A stretch of DNA of 64,000 nt. Source: JAFECT01 sp964432415. Lineage in GTDB: Bacteria > Pseudomonadota > Alphaproteobacteria > Caulobacterales > Caulobacteraceae. Of this stretch, positions 56,764 through 64,000 are shown piece after piece (the first letter of the stretch is position 1; every line of letters starts with the position of its first letter). The stretch spans positions 1 through 64,000 of the forward strand of contig CAYSNW010000013.1 of NCBI GenBank assembly GCA_964432415.1, in the 5' to 3' direction. The position numbers and the translations under genes were made by a program. The notes beneath the pieces were generated by a model. That model was not told where the DNA came from. It did no database searches and saw only the letters and a list, made by a program, of their open reading frames with translations.

Positions 56764-57339
56764 ATGTTCATCCAGACCGAACCCACCCCCAATCCCAACA
56801 CCCTGAAGTTCCTCCCGGGGCGTATCCTGGTCGAGGAGGGCTCCCACGACTTCAAGTCGGCCGAGGCGGCCGAGGCCTCGCCTCTGGCCGCGCGCCTGTT
56901 CGCGCTTCCCGGAGTCACCGGAGTCTTCTTCGGCCAGGACTTCCTGACCGTGACCCGCGACGGCGACGGCTCGGCCTGGCCCCAGCTCAAGGCGCCGGTG
57001 CTGGCCGCGATCATGGATCACTTCACCTCGGGTGAGCCGGTCCTGGGTTCGGCCCAGACGTCCGGCCAGGACCACGGCGATCAGGTCTATGAGGGCGAAA
57101 CCGCCCAGGTGGTGGCCGAGATCAAGGAGTTGCTGGACAGCCGTATCCGTCCGGCCGTGGCCCAGGACGGCGGCGATATCCTGTTCGACCGCTTCGAGCC
57201 CGACACCGGCATCGTCTGGCTGCACATGCGCGGCGCCTGCTCCGGCTGCCCCTCCTCGGCCGCGACGCTGAAGACCGGGGTCGAGAACATGCTGCGCCAC
57301 TACGTTCCGGAAGTGACCAGGGTCGAGCAGACGGTTTAG
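56764..57339 (+). CDS. NfuA/NifU-type Fe-S carrier
   Basis: A 191-residue protein with the N-terminal Nfu_N domain (FIQTEPTPNPNTLKFLPGR; GVTGVFFGQDFLTVTRDG) and the C-terminal NifU domain with the cluster-binding pair in RGACSGCPSSAATLKTGVE (CxxC). It delivers [4Fe-4S] clusters to target enzymes, probably including MiaB encoded nearby. Its 3' end overlaps the convergent small gene of the low-GC island by 4 bp. Confidence 0.94.
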   Translation: MFIQTEPTPNPNTLKFLPGRILVEEGSHDFKSAEAAEASPLAARLFALPGVTGVFFGQDFLTVTRDGDGSAWPQLKAPVLAAIMDHFTSGEPVLGSAQTSGQDHGDQVYEGETAQVVAEIKELLDSRIRPAVAQDGGDILFDRFEPDTGIVWLHMRGACSGCPSSAATLKTGVENMLRHYVPEVTRVEQTV

Positions 57340-57590
57340 GCTGCCACTTCTTCGGGGCCGATTACCAGCGCGTGTAGGATGCGGCTTCCGGGAGCCAAGC
57401 GTGCGCCGGAAAGCACGATAGCGTCCCTGTGTAGCCAACAATCGGAAGGGACAACAGCATCAATGGCGACCCATCCGCCTAGGCTTCCATCGGGGTTGGC
57501 GTGGCGATTTGCCGAAACGGGCACCCCGTCTTCGTCGAAGAGTGCGGTTCTCTCACTGTGTTCAAGTCGAGCGCTAGAGGGTCCACTCAT
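57336..57590 (-). CDS. small protein with hexapeptide-like repeats (island gene 1)
   Basis: An 84-residue protein from ATG 57590 with GGAGG 8 bp upstream. The C-terminal half shows hydrophobic residues at six-residue spacing (WVAIDAVVPSDCWLHRDAIV, then LSGARLAPGSRILHALVIG), the sign of a left-handed beta-helix as in acyl- or nucleotidyltransferases; alone it would make only about two turns. GC content is lower than around it. Not recognised beyond that. Confidence 0.5.
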   Translation of the reverse strand: MSGPSSARLEHSERTALFDEDGVPVSANRHANPDGSLGGWVAIDAVVPSDCWLHRDAIVLSGARLAPGSRILHALVIGPEEVAA

Positions 57591-57627
57591 CACAACCTCC
57601 ACGAATCACCGCTCGCTGTAGTAGAAT

Positions 57628-57649
57628 CTTGACCGAATCCCAGGTCAAG
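57628..57649 (-). repeat. hairpin at the stop of the membrane gene
   Basis: CTTGACC/GGTCAAG with an 8-base loop directly after the stop of the 57650-58147 gene on the minus strand. No U-run. Confidence 0.35.
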
Positions 57650-58147
57650 TCAGCGGCTGATGACTGCCAAATTAGGCCAAAGAAGGTAAACGACTGCTGA
57701 AAGGCACGTTAACACTCCATAGCCGACGGGTACGAACAAGAAGAATGCCCGAAATATAGGGCGGTTCCGATCAATCTCTTCTGCGAGTCTCGAGCGACCG
57801 GTTTCGAGATCCTGCAAAAGTCCCTTGAGTCGGGCATCACCCGGCTCGAAAGATCTGGCTACTCGAAGGGCCGCAAGTTCTTGGTCGAATGCTCCCAGCT
57901 CCGCAGCTAACACCTCAAGCTTTCTCTGACAAAAGATCGAGAATAGCATATAGACATTAATTGCGCAACAGGCGACCACGACTACTTCAGGTGTGAGTCC
58001 CGAGAAATGGGTTTCGAGTATGGTTACAGGTGTGTTGCGCTTCGAAAACATGACAAAAAGTAACAATATGCTCCCGGACACGAATATTGTCCGGAACTGT
58101 TCCCGCAGCACGGGGCCATAGTAGAATAATCTTGCGCTGTCAGACAT
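57650..58147 (-). CDS. membrane protein with coiled-coil middle (island gene 2)
   Basis: A 165-residue protein from ATG 58147; the start overlaps the stop of island gene 3 by 8 bp, implying translational coupling. Hydrophobic segments at about residues 20-35, 55-72 and 133-158; between them lies a charged helix (KLEVLAAELGAFDQELAALR) and a second one (LQDLETGRSRLAEEIDRNRP). I know no family. The DNA is near 50 percent GC by eye against roughly 70 percent outside, so recent acquisition is likely. Could be half of a two-gene defence or inhibitor module; that is speculation. Confidence 0.6.
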   Translation of the reverse strand: MSDSARLFYYGPVLREQFRTIFVSGSILLLFVMFSKRNTPVTILETHFSGLTPEVVVVACCAINVYMLFSIFCQRKLEVLAAELGAFDQELAALRVARSFEPGDARLKGLLQDLETGRSRLAEEIDRNRPIFRAFFLFVPVGYGVLTCLSAVVYLLWPNLAVISR

Positions 58148-58526
58148 TCTTCGTTGACCGAATGGTGTCCCCACCCACGAGAAAGCGAACTTTGTGGAGG
58201 CGTCTAGCGCGGCGACGACCCGTCGATAGCGCGTAAATCTCCTCCTTCAGGTATCTGACCACCCCGGAGACCTCGACGGCGTACCAGCCTGTGAATTTAT
58301 GTACGAAGGCCCCTGAAATCTCTCTCACCCAAACTCGCTGCTTCGCCTTGGGCAGCACGCGGCATTTGTGCTCGGGGACGTCAGTCTCCTGCTCTGGTTC
58401 GCGATGGTCTCGTTTGACCCGCCGAAAAGATCCATCGGTTCGCACCGTTTCGCCGGTATCTCCGTCTACAAATCGCTCACCGTCTGGCACAAACGCAAAC
58501 ACCACAGGCTCTTGAGCTCTTGTCAT
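58140..58526 (-). CDS. hypothetical basic protein (island gene 3)
   Basis: A 128-residue soluble protein starting at ATG 58526. It has an acidic/aromatic N-terminal segment (EPVVFAFVPDGERFVDGDTG), a middle rich in Lys/Arg/Glu, the strand-like WVREISGAFVHKFTGWYAVE and a very basic tail (STGRRRARRLHKVRF). No recognisable domain. It is the first gene of the coupled pair with the membrane protein. Codon use is less GC-biased than in flanking genes. Confidence 0.55.
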   Translation of the reverse strand: MTRAQEPVVFAFVPDGERFVDGDTGETVRTDGSFRRVKRDHREPEQETDVPEHKCRVLPKAKQRVWVREISGAFVHKFTGWYAVEVSGVVRYLKEEIYALSTGRRRARRLHKVRFLVGGDTIRSTKNV

Positions 58527-58629
58527 CAGATGTCCCCATCACCAAGATCCTCACAGTTGCAATGAAAACCACCGCAAACACAAGTGGATCTGGACTGAAC
58601 AGCGCTAACTTCGAATTGAGCAGTATCGC

Positions 58630-59250
58630 GTGATCGTCCTCGCCCTCGACACCTCGCTGGAGGCCTGTTCCGTCGCCATCGCCGACCAGGGCCGCGTGCT
58701 CGCCGAACGCTCCGAACCCATGCCGCGGGGACATCAGGAGCGGCTTGCGCCCCTGGTCGCCGAGCTGATGGCCGAGGCGGGGATCGGCTTCGAAAAACTG
58801 GACCGTATCGGAGTCACCGTCGGGCCGGGCTCGTTCACCGGCCTGCGGGTCGGCCTGGCCTTCGCCAAGGGCCTGGGCTTCGCGCGGGCCATTCCGGTGG
58901 TCGGGATCGGGACGCTGGAGGCCCTGGCCGCGGGAGCCGTCGGCCCGGTCGCCGCCGTGATCGATGCGCGGCGCGATCAGGTCTACGTCCAGGGGTTCCG
59001 CGACGGCGTCGCGGCCACTTCCCCCGAGGCGCTGGGTGTCCAGGATGCCGCCGACATGTTGATCAAGCTTGATCCATTGGTTCTGATCGGTTCCGGCGCC
59101 GCCCTGCTGACGCCCTGGTTTCCCAAGGCCCGCCTCGATCCCCGCGCCGGCGCCGACCCAGCGACGCTCGCCGCCCTGGCGGCGGCCGCGGCGCTGACGC
59201 CCGCCAAGCCGCTTTACCTTCGCGCCCCGGACGCCAAACTGCCGGCGTGA
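58630..59250 (+). CDS. tsaB: tRNA threonylcarbamoyladenosine biosynthesis protein TsaB
   Basis: A 206-residue ASKHA-fold protein starting at GTG 58630: IVLALDTSLEACSVAI, then VGPGSFTGLRVGLAFAKGLG and VIDARRDQVYVQGF. It is the non-catalytic partner of TsaD in t6A synthesis. The start follows the low-GC island at once; rimI overlaps its stop by 4 bp. Confidence 0.95.
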   Translation: MIVLALDTSLEACSVAIADQGRVLAERSEPMPRGHQERLAPLVAELMAEAGIGFEKLDRIGVTVGPGSFTGLRVGLAFAKGLGFARAIPVVGIGTLEALAAGAVGPVAAVIDARRDQVYVQGFRDGVAATSPEALGVQDAADMLIKLDPLVLIGSGAALLTPWFPKARLDPRAGADPATLAALAAAAALTPAKPLYLRAPDAKLPA

Positions 59251-59705
59251 GCCCGCGCCCCGCCACGCCTGAAGACATCCCCACCCTCGCCGTCCTGCAT
59301 GCGGCGAGCTTCGACGCGCCCTGGAGTTCCAGCGAGATCGCGGCTCTGCTGGCCGCCGAGGGCGGCTTCGGCCTGATGACCCCTGACGGATCCGGCTTTC
59401 TGCTGGCGCGGGTCGTCGCCGGAGAGGCGGAAATCCTGACCGTGGCGGTCGATCCCGCGGCGCGTCGCGCCGGCTCCGGCCGGGCCCTGGTCGAAGCGGC
59501 CGTGGACCTCGCCGCCGCCCGAGGCGCCGGCATGCTGTTCCTGGAGGTGGCGGTGGACAACGCCGCGGCCATCGCGCTCTACCACCGCTGCGGTTTCGCC
59601 CGCGCGGGCTTCAGGCCCCGCTACTACCGCCGCGCCGAGGGTCCGGTCGACGCCCTGGTTCTGCGGCGCGACTTAACAGAGCCCCCGCCCCGGCCTATCC
59701 TGTGA
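59247..59705 (+). CDS. rimI: ribosomal-protein-alanine N-acetyltransferase RimI
   Basis: A 152-residue GNAT from GTG 59247. LAVLHAASFDAPWSSSEIAA, ILTVAVDPAARRAGSGRALVE (acetyl-CoA loop R-x2-G-x-G/A in variant form) and FLEVAVDNAAAIALYHRCGF, then YYRRAEG-DALVLRRDL. Typical RimI beside tsaB. Acetylates the N-terminal Ala of S18 in E. coli. Overlaps fur. Confidence 0.9.
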   Translation: MSPRPATPEDIPTLAVLHAASFDAPWSSSEIAALLAAEGGFGLMTPDGSGFLLARVVAGEAEILTVAVDPAARRAGSGRALVEAAVDLAAARGAGMLFLEVAVDNAAAIALYHRCGFARAGFRPRYYRRAEGPVDALVLRRDLTEPPPRPIL

Positions 59706-59707
59706 GC

Positions 59708-60124
59708 ATGGATCGTATCGAGACCCTCTGCGCCGAACGCGGCATGCGCATGACCGACCAGCGGCGCGTGGTCGCCCGTGTCCTGTCCCAGTCCCAGGAC
59801 CACCCGGACGTGGAGGAGCTGTACCGCCGCGCCTCGGCCATCGATCCGCACATCTCCATCGCCACGGTGTACCGCACGGTGCGCCTGTTCGAGGAGGCCG
59901 GGGTGGTCGAGCGCCACGACTTCGGCGACGGCCGCTCCCGCTACGAGGAGGCGACCAACGATCACCACGACCACCTGATCGACACCAAGACCGGACGGGT
60001 GATCGAGTTCTTCGACGAGGAGATCGAGGCGCTGAAGACGGCCATCGCCGCGCGCCTCGGCTATCGGCTGATCGGCCACAAGCTGGAGCTATACGGCACG
60101 CCGATCGAGGAGAAGGCGGGCTGA
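59708..60124 (+). CDS. fur: ferric uptake regulator Fur
   Basis: A 138-residue Fur starting at ATG 59708 (MDRIETLCAERGMRMTDQRR); a GTG 6 bp upstream is possible. The winged helix contains HISIATVYRTVRLFEEAG; the metal site is NDHHDHLIDTKTGRVIEF. The C-terminal CxxC zinc pairs of the E. coli protein are absent, as is normal in alphaproteobacteria. The rimI-fur-miaB order matches Caulobacter, where Fur controls iron uptake. Confidence 0.93.
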   Translation: MDRIETLCAERGMRMTDQRRVVARVLSQSQDHPDVEELYRRASAIDPHISIATVYRTVRLFEEAGVVERHDFGDGRSRYEEATNDHHDHLIDTKTGRVIEFFDEEIEALKTAIAARLGYRLIGHKLELYGTPIEEKAG

Positions 60125-60181
60125 AACTTGCGGAACCATGGCGCGGTCCCCATAACCGTCGTCCCTGAAATCCTTGCCGCC

Positions 60182-61552
<1,371 letters not shown>

Positions 61553-61567
61553 CGAAACGCAAAGCTC

Positions 61568-62521
61568 ATGTCGCCCCGCTCCGAAGAGTTCATGCCCCTG
61601 TCCGACGTCGCGGTCCGCGCCGTCTCCGGGCCCAACAGCCGCCACGCCGCCCTGCTCGAGGACGCCTTCAAGGTTCTGATCGAGACGCCCGGCGGCGGCA
61701 TCGCCGTGCGCGGCGACGCCAAGGGCCGCGCCGGGGCCAAGCGGGCCATCCAGGCGCTGGCCGCCCGGGCGGAAGCCGGGGCCGAGATCGTCGAGGCCGA
61801 CATCCGCGCCGCGGCGGCCGCCGCCCGCGCGGGCGAAACCGTGCCGCACGCCTCCAACCTGCCGGTGGGCAAGCGTGGCCCGATCGCGCCCAAGACCGCG
61901 GCCCAGGCTCGGTACCTCGAGATGTTGGACAGCCGCGAGCTGACCTTCGGCATCGGCCCCGCCGGCACGGGCAAGACCTTCCTGGCCGCCGCCTATGGCG
62001 CGACGCTCTTGCTGCGCGGCGCGGTGGACCGGCTGGTCATCACCCGCCCGGCGGTGGAGGCCGGCGAGCGTCTCGGCTTCCTGCCCGGCGACCTGATGGA
62101 GAAGGTCGACCCCTACCTCGCTCCGATCTGGGCGGCGCTGGACGACATCCTGGGCCCGGAGGCGGTGCGCCGCCGCCGCGACAAGGGCGAGATCGAGGTC
62201 GCGCCCCTGGCCTTCATGCGCGGCCGCACCCTCAGCCACGCCTTCGTCATCGTCGACGAGGCCCAGAACACCTCGCGCCTGCAGATGAAGATGGTGCTTA
62301 CGCGCCTGGGCGAGGGCGCGCGCATGGCGGTCACCGGCGATCCCTCCCAGGTCGACCTGGTCAACCCGCGCGACTCGGGCCTGTCCCACGCCGTGCGCAT
62401 CCTGCAGGGCGTCGAGGGCGTGGGCGTGACCACCTTCGACGCGGCCGACGTGGTCCGGCACAAGCTGGTGGAGCGCATCGTGCGCGCCTACGACGCCGAC
62501 CTGCCCAAGACGCCGGGATGA
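61568..62521 (+). CDS. PhoH family ATPase
   Basis: A 317-residue PhoH-like protein. Walker A GPAGTGKTFLAAAYGATLL at about residues 131-149; VITRPAVEAGERLGFLPGDL is the family block; Walker B FVIVDEAQNTSRLQMKMVLT and GDPSQVDLVNPRDSGL follow. The N-terminal ~100 residues have a KH-like nucleic-acid module. It is linked to RNA handling through its constant partner ybeY, whose start overlaps its stop. Confidence 0.95.
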   Translation: MSPRSEEFMPLSDVAVRAVSGPNSRHAALLEDAFKVLIETPGGGIAVRGDAKGRAGAKRAIQALAARAEAGAEIVEADIRAAAAAARAGETVPHASNLPVGKRGPIAPKTAAQARYLEMLDSRELTFGIGPAGTGKTFLAAAYGATLLLRGAVDRLVITRPAVEAGERLGFLPGDLMEKVDPYLAPIWAALDDILGPEAVRRRRDKGEIEVAPLAFMRGRTLSHAFVIVDEAQNTSRLQMKMVLTRLGEGARMAVTGDPSQVDLVNPRDSGLSHAVRILQGVEGVGVTTFDAADVVRHKLVERIVRAYDADLPKTPG

Positions 62522-63003
62522 TTGAGGTCGAGGTCGAGGCGGACGCCTGGCTCGAGGCCCTGCCCGACGCGGTCGCCCGCGTGCGCGCTGCCGCCGAGGC
62601 GGCGCTGGCCGGCGTCCGGGCCGAACCCGGGCTCGAGGTCACCGTCCTGCTCACCGACGACGCCGAGGTCGCCGGCATGAACGCCGAGTTCCGCGACAAG
62701 GCAGGCCCCACCAACGTCCTGTCCTTTCCGGCCCCCGACTTCGCCCGCCCGCACTTGGGCGACATCGCGCTGGCCTTCGAGACCTGCGCCCGCGAGGCCC
62801 GCGAACAGGCCAAGAGCCTCGGCGACCACCTTTCCCATCTGGTGGCGCATGGGGTGCTGCATCTATTAGGATGGGACCACATGACCGACGCCGAGGCCGA
62901 CGCCATGGAGGCGTTGGAACGCACGGTCCTTGCAGGGCTTGGGATCGCTGATCCCTATGCGGCCCAAGACGAGACAGATGGCGAGCGCCGACGGCCCGAC
63001 TGA
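62518..63003 (+). CDS. ybeY: rRNA maturation endoribonuclease YbeY
   Basis: A 161-residue single-strand RNase. The zinc site is HGVLHLLGWDH (H-x3-H-x5-H) near residues 112-122; TNVLSFPAPDF and GDIALAFETCAREAREQ are the other hallmarks. It matures 16S rRNA 3' ends and takes part in ribosome quality control. Start ATG 62518 overlaps phoH; its C-terminus overlaps the start of corC. Confidence 0.96.
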   Translation: MIEVEVEADAWLEALPDAVARVRAAAEAALAGVRAEPGLEVTVLLTDDAEVAGMNAEFRDKAGPTNVLSFPAPDFARPHLGDIALAFETCAREAREQAKSLGDHLSHLVAHGVLHLLGWDHMTDAEADAMEALERTVLAGLGIADPYAAQDETDGERRRPD

Positions 63004-63880
63004 TTCGACCCGCACGAACCCGCTTCGCGCCCTGTTCGCCCGCCTGGGCGGCCGGGCCGCGTCGCCCGATCCCGTGGCGGCTCCGGGACCTGACACCCCC
63101 GTCGACATCGTTGACCAGGCCGAGGCCTTCCAGGACCTGCGCGTCGAGGACGTGATGACTCCCCGCGCCGACATTGTGGCCCTGGACCTCGATACGCCCC
63201 TGGAAGAGGTGGTGCGCGTCTTCGTCGAGGCGGAGCACTCGCGCATTCCGATCTACCGCGAGACCCTCGATGACCCCGTGGGCGTGGTCCACATCAAGGA
63301 CATCGTGCGCCTGATCGCGCCAGACGCCTCGCGCCCCGCCCCGGTCTGGAGCGAGCCGGCCCTGGCGCGCATCCGCCGCGACGCGCTGTATGTGCCGGCC
63401 TCCATGCGCGCCGCCGACCTGCTGCTCAAGATGCAGACCTCGCGCCTGCACATGGCGCTGGTCATCGACGAATTCGGCGGCACCGACGGTCTGGTCACCA
63501 TGGAGGACCTGATCGAGGCCGTGGTCGGCGAGATCGAGGACGAGCACGACGAACACGTCGACGCCTTCGTGGTCGAGCGTCCCGGCGGTGTGGTCGAAGC
63601 CGACGCCCGCGCCCCGCTGGAGGAGCTGGAAGCGGTGCTGGGCCACCCCCTGACCCCCGCCGAGGTCGAGGAGGACATCGACACGGTGGGCGGCCTGGTC
63701 TCGACCCTGGCGGGACGCGTGCCCCAACGGGGCGAGGTCATCTCCCATCCCGGCGGATGGGACTTCGAAGTGCTGGACGCCGATCCGCGCCGGATCAAGC
63801 GCCTGCGCATCCGCCGGGTTGTGGTCGCCGCCCCCGATCCGGACGCCCTGGCCGCCGCCGCCGGCGAAGGCGCAGGCTGA
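62978..63880 (+). CDS. CorC/HlyC family CBS-domain transporter-associated protein
   Basis: A 300-residue protein from ATG 62978 (MASADGPTDSTRTNPLRALF); an upstream ATG at 62957 is possible. Two CBS domains: EDVMTPRADIVALDLDTPLEEV to PVGVVHIKDIVRLI and AADLLLKMQTSRLHMALVID to VVGEIEDEHDEH; then the CorC_HlyC domain (EEDIDTVGGLVSTLAGRVPQ). No transmembrane helices, as in the CorC type. Linked to magnesium or cobalt efflux. Overlaps lnt by one base. Confidence 0.88.
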   Translation: MASADGPTDSTRTNPLRALFARLGGRAASPDPVAAPGPDTPVDIVDQAEAFQDLRVEDVMTPRADIVALDLDTPLEEVVRVFVEAEHSRIPIYRETLDDPVGVVHIKDIVRLIAPDASRPAPVWSEPALARIRRDALYVPASMRAADLLLKMQTSRLHMALVIDEFGGTDGLVTMEDLIEAVVGEIEDEHDEHVDAFVVERPGGVVEADARAPLEELEAVLGHPLTPAEVEEDIDTVGGLVSTLAGRVPQRGEVISHPGGWDFEVLDADPRRIKRLRIRRVVVAAPDPDALAAAAGEGAG

Positions 63881-64000
63881 TGCGCTGGCAGGGGCTGCTC
63901 GCCCGTCTCGCAGGCGCGCTCATCGTCCCGGCGTTCGCCCTGGCGGCCGGCGCCCTGGCCGCCCTGGCCCATCCGCCCTTCGGCTTCTGGCCGGGCCTGA
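63880..64000 (+). CDS. lnt: apolipoprotein N-acyltransferase (3' partial)
   Basis: Only the first 40 codons are in the window: MRWQGLLARLAGALIVPAFA, then AGALAALAHPPFGFWPG. The LA-HPPFGFWPG pattern after the first membrane helix is that of Lnt, which adds the third acyl chain to lipoproteins. The order phoH-ybeY-corC-lnt supports it. It starts at the corC stop (TGATG). Confidence 0.88.
   Translation, partial: MRWQGLLARLAGALIVPAFALAAGALAALAHPPFGFWPGL

Noticed and set aside
57619..58134. TAGTAGAATCTTG at 57619 and TAGTAGAAT-aat-CTTG at 58119 as attachment-site repeats of the island
   Set aside because: The right copy is inside the coding sequence of the membrane protein (encoding FYYG) and has a 3-bp insertion; it does not bracket the low-GC segment.

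Overview
The window is a 64 kb stretch of high-GC alphaproteobacterial chromosome containing the replication origin region of a member of the Caulobacteraceae (Caulobacter/Phenylobacterium-like; the genus cannot be fixed from sequence reading alone). Reasons: a 438-bp non-coding gap between hemE and the PPDK-regulator gene with three CtrA-type boxes (TTAA-N7-TTAG/CTAA) and near-consensus DnaA boxes, as at Caulobacter Cori; parA-parB-rsmG-mnmG-mnmE and two parS sites 5-8 kb to its left; ppsR-maf-aroE-coaE-dnaQ-secB-timA to its right; and lineage genes such as usg, a CC0125/CC1285-type lipoprotein, an NtrZ-like protein and a GdhZ-type glutamate dehydrogenase.

Layout. 0-10 kb: housekeeping and accessory genes (hemerythrin, SDHAF4-like, pyrF, MarC, an SDR, an Rrf2 regulator divergent from kup, argG, a periplasmic coiled-coil repeat protein, usg). 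10-25 kb: lipoproteins, a prolyl-tRNA editing protein, thioredoxin-TPR, a LON-domain protein and a Trm112 protein, a ubiquinone hydroxylase, ftsK, lolA, a candidate small RNA, xth, an exported alpha/beta hydrolase, an orphan response regulator, yggS, a ThiE-like gene and an ntrZ-like gene. 25-30 kb: a DUF3576 lipoprotein, then leuS-lptE-holA with 4-nt overlaps. 30-42 kb: parB, parA, rsmG, mnmG, parS, mnmE, rho, hemJ, hemH and hemE, nearly all transcribed away from the origin. 42.4-42.8 kb: the origin. 42.8-50 kb: ppsR, maf, aroE, coaE, dnaQ, secB, timA, mltA and an AI-2E family permease. 50-57 kb: a second, striking candidate small RNA, the 1620-residue glutamate dehydrogenase, and a duplicated USP/TonB-like block. 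57.3-58.6 kb: a lower-GC insertion of three unrecognised genes. 58.6-64 kb: tsaB, rimI, fur, miaB, phoH, ybeY, corC and the start of lnt.

Main discoveries. (1) At about 50106-50264 lies an apparent RNA gene of four consecutive perfect or near-perfect hairpins, each exposing a C-only or C-rich loop complementary to Shine-Dalgarno sequences, ending in a 12-bp intrinsic terminator and preceded by a GGACC-N16-CGTT element resembling the general-stress sigma (EcfG/SigT) promoter. (2) A second, simpler RNA gene with C-rich loops lies just upstream of xth. (3) The origin and two parS sites are visible, one parS embedded in a coding sequence. (4) A low-GC cassette interrupts nfu-tsaB. (5) A tandem duplication left a fossil of the universal stress protein gene.

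No tRNA, rRNA, CRISPR array or insertion sequence was seen. Start codons were adjusted by hand where overlap, ribosome binding sites or family conservation pointed to an internal start. Very long antisense open frames are GC-driven shadows and are left out.
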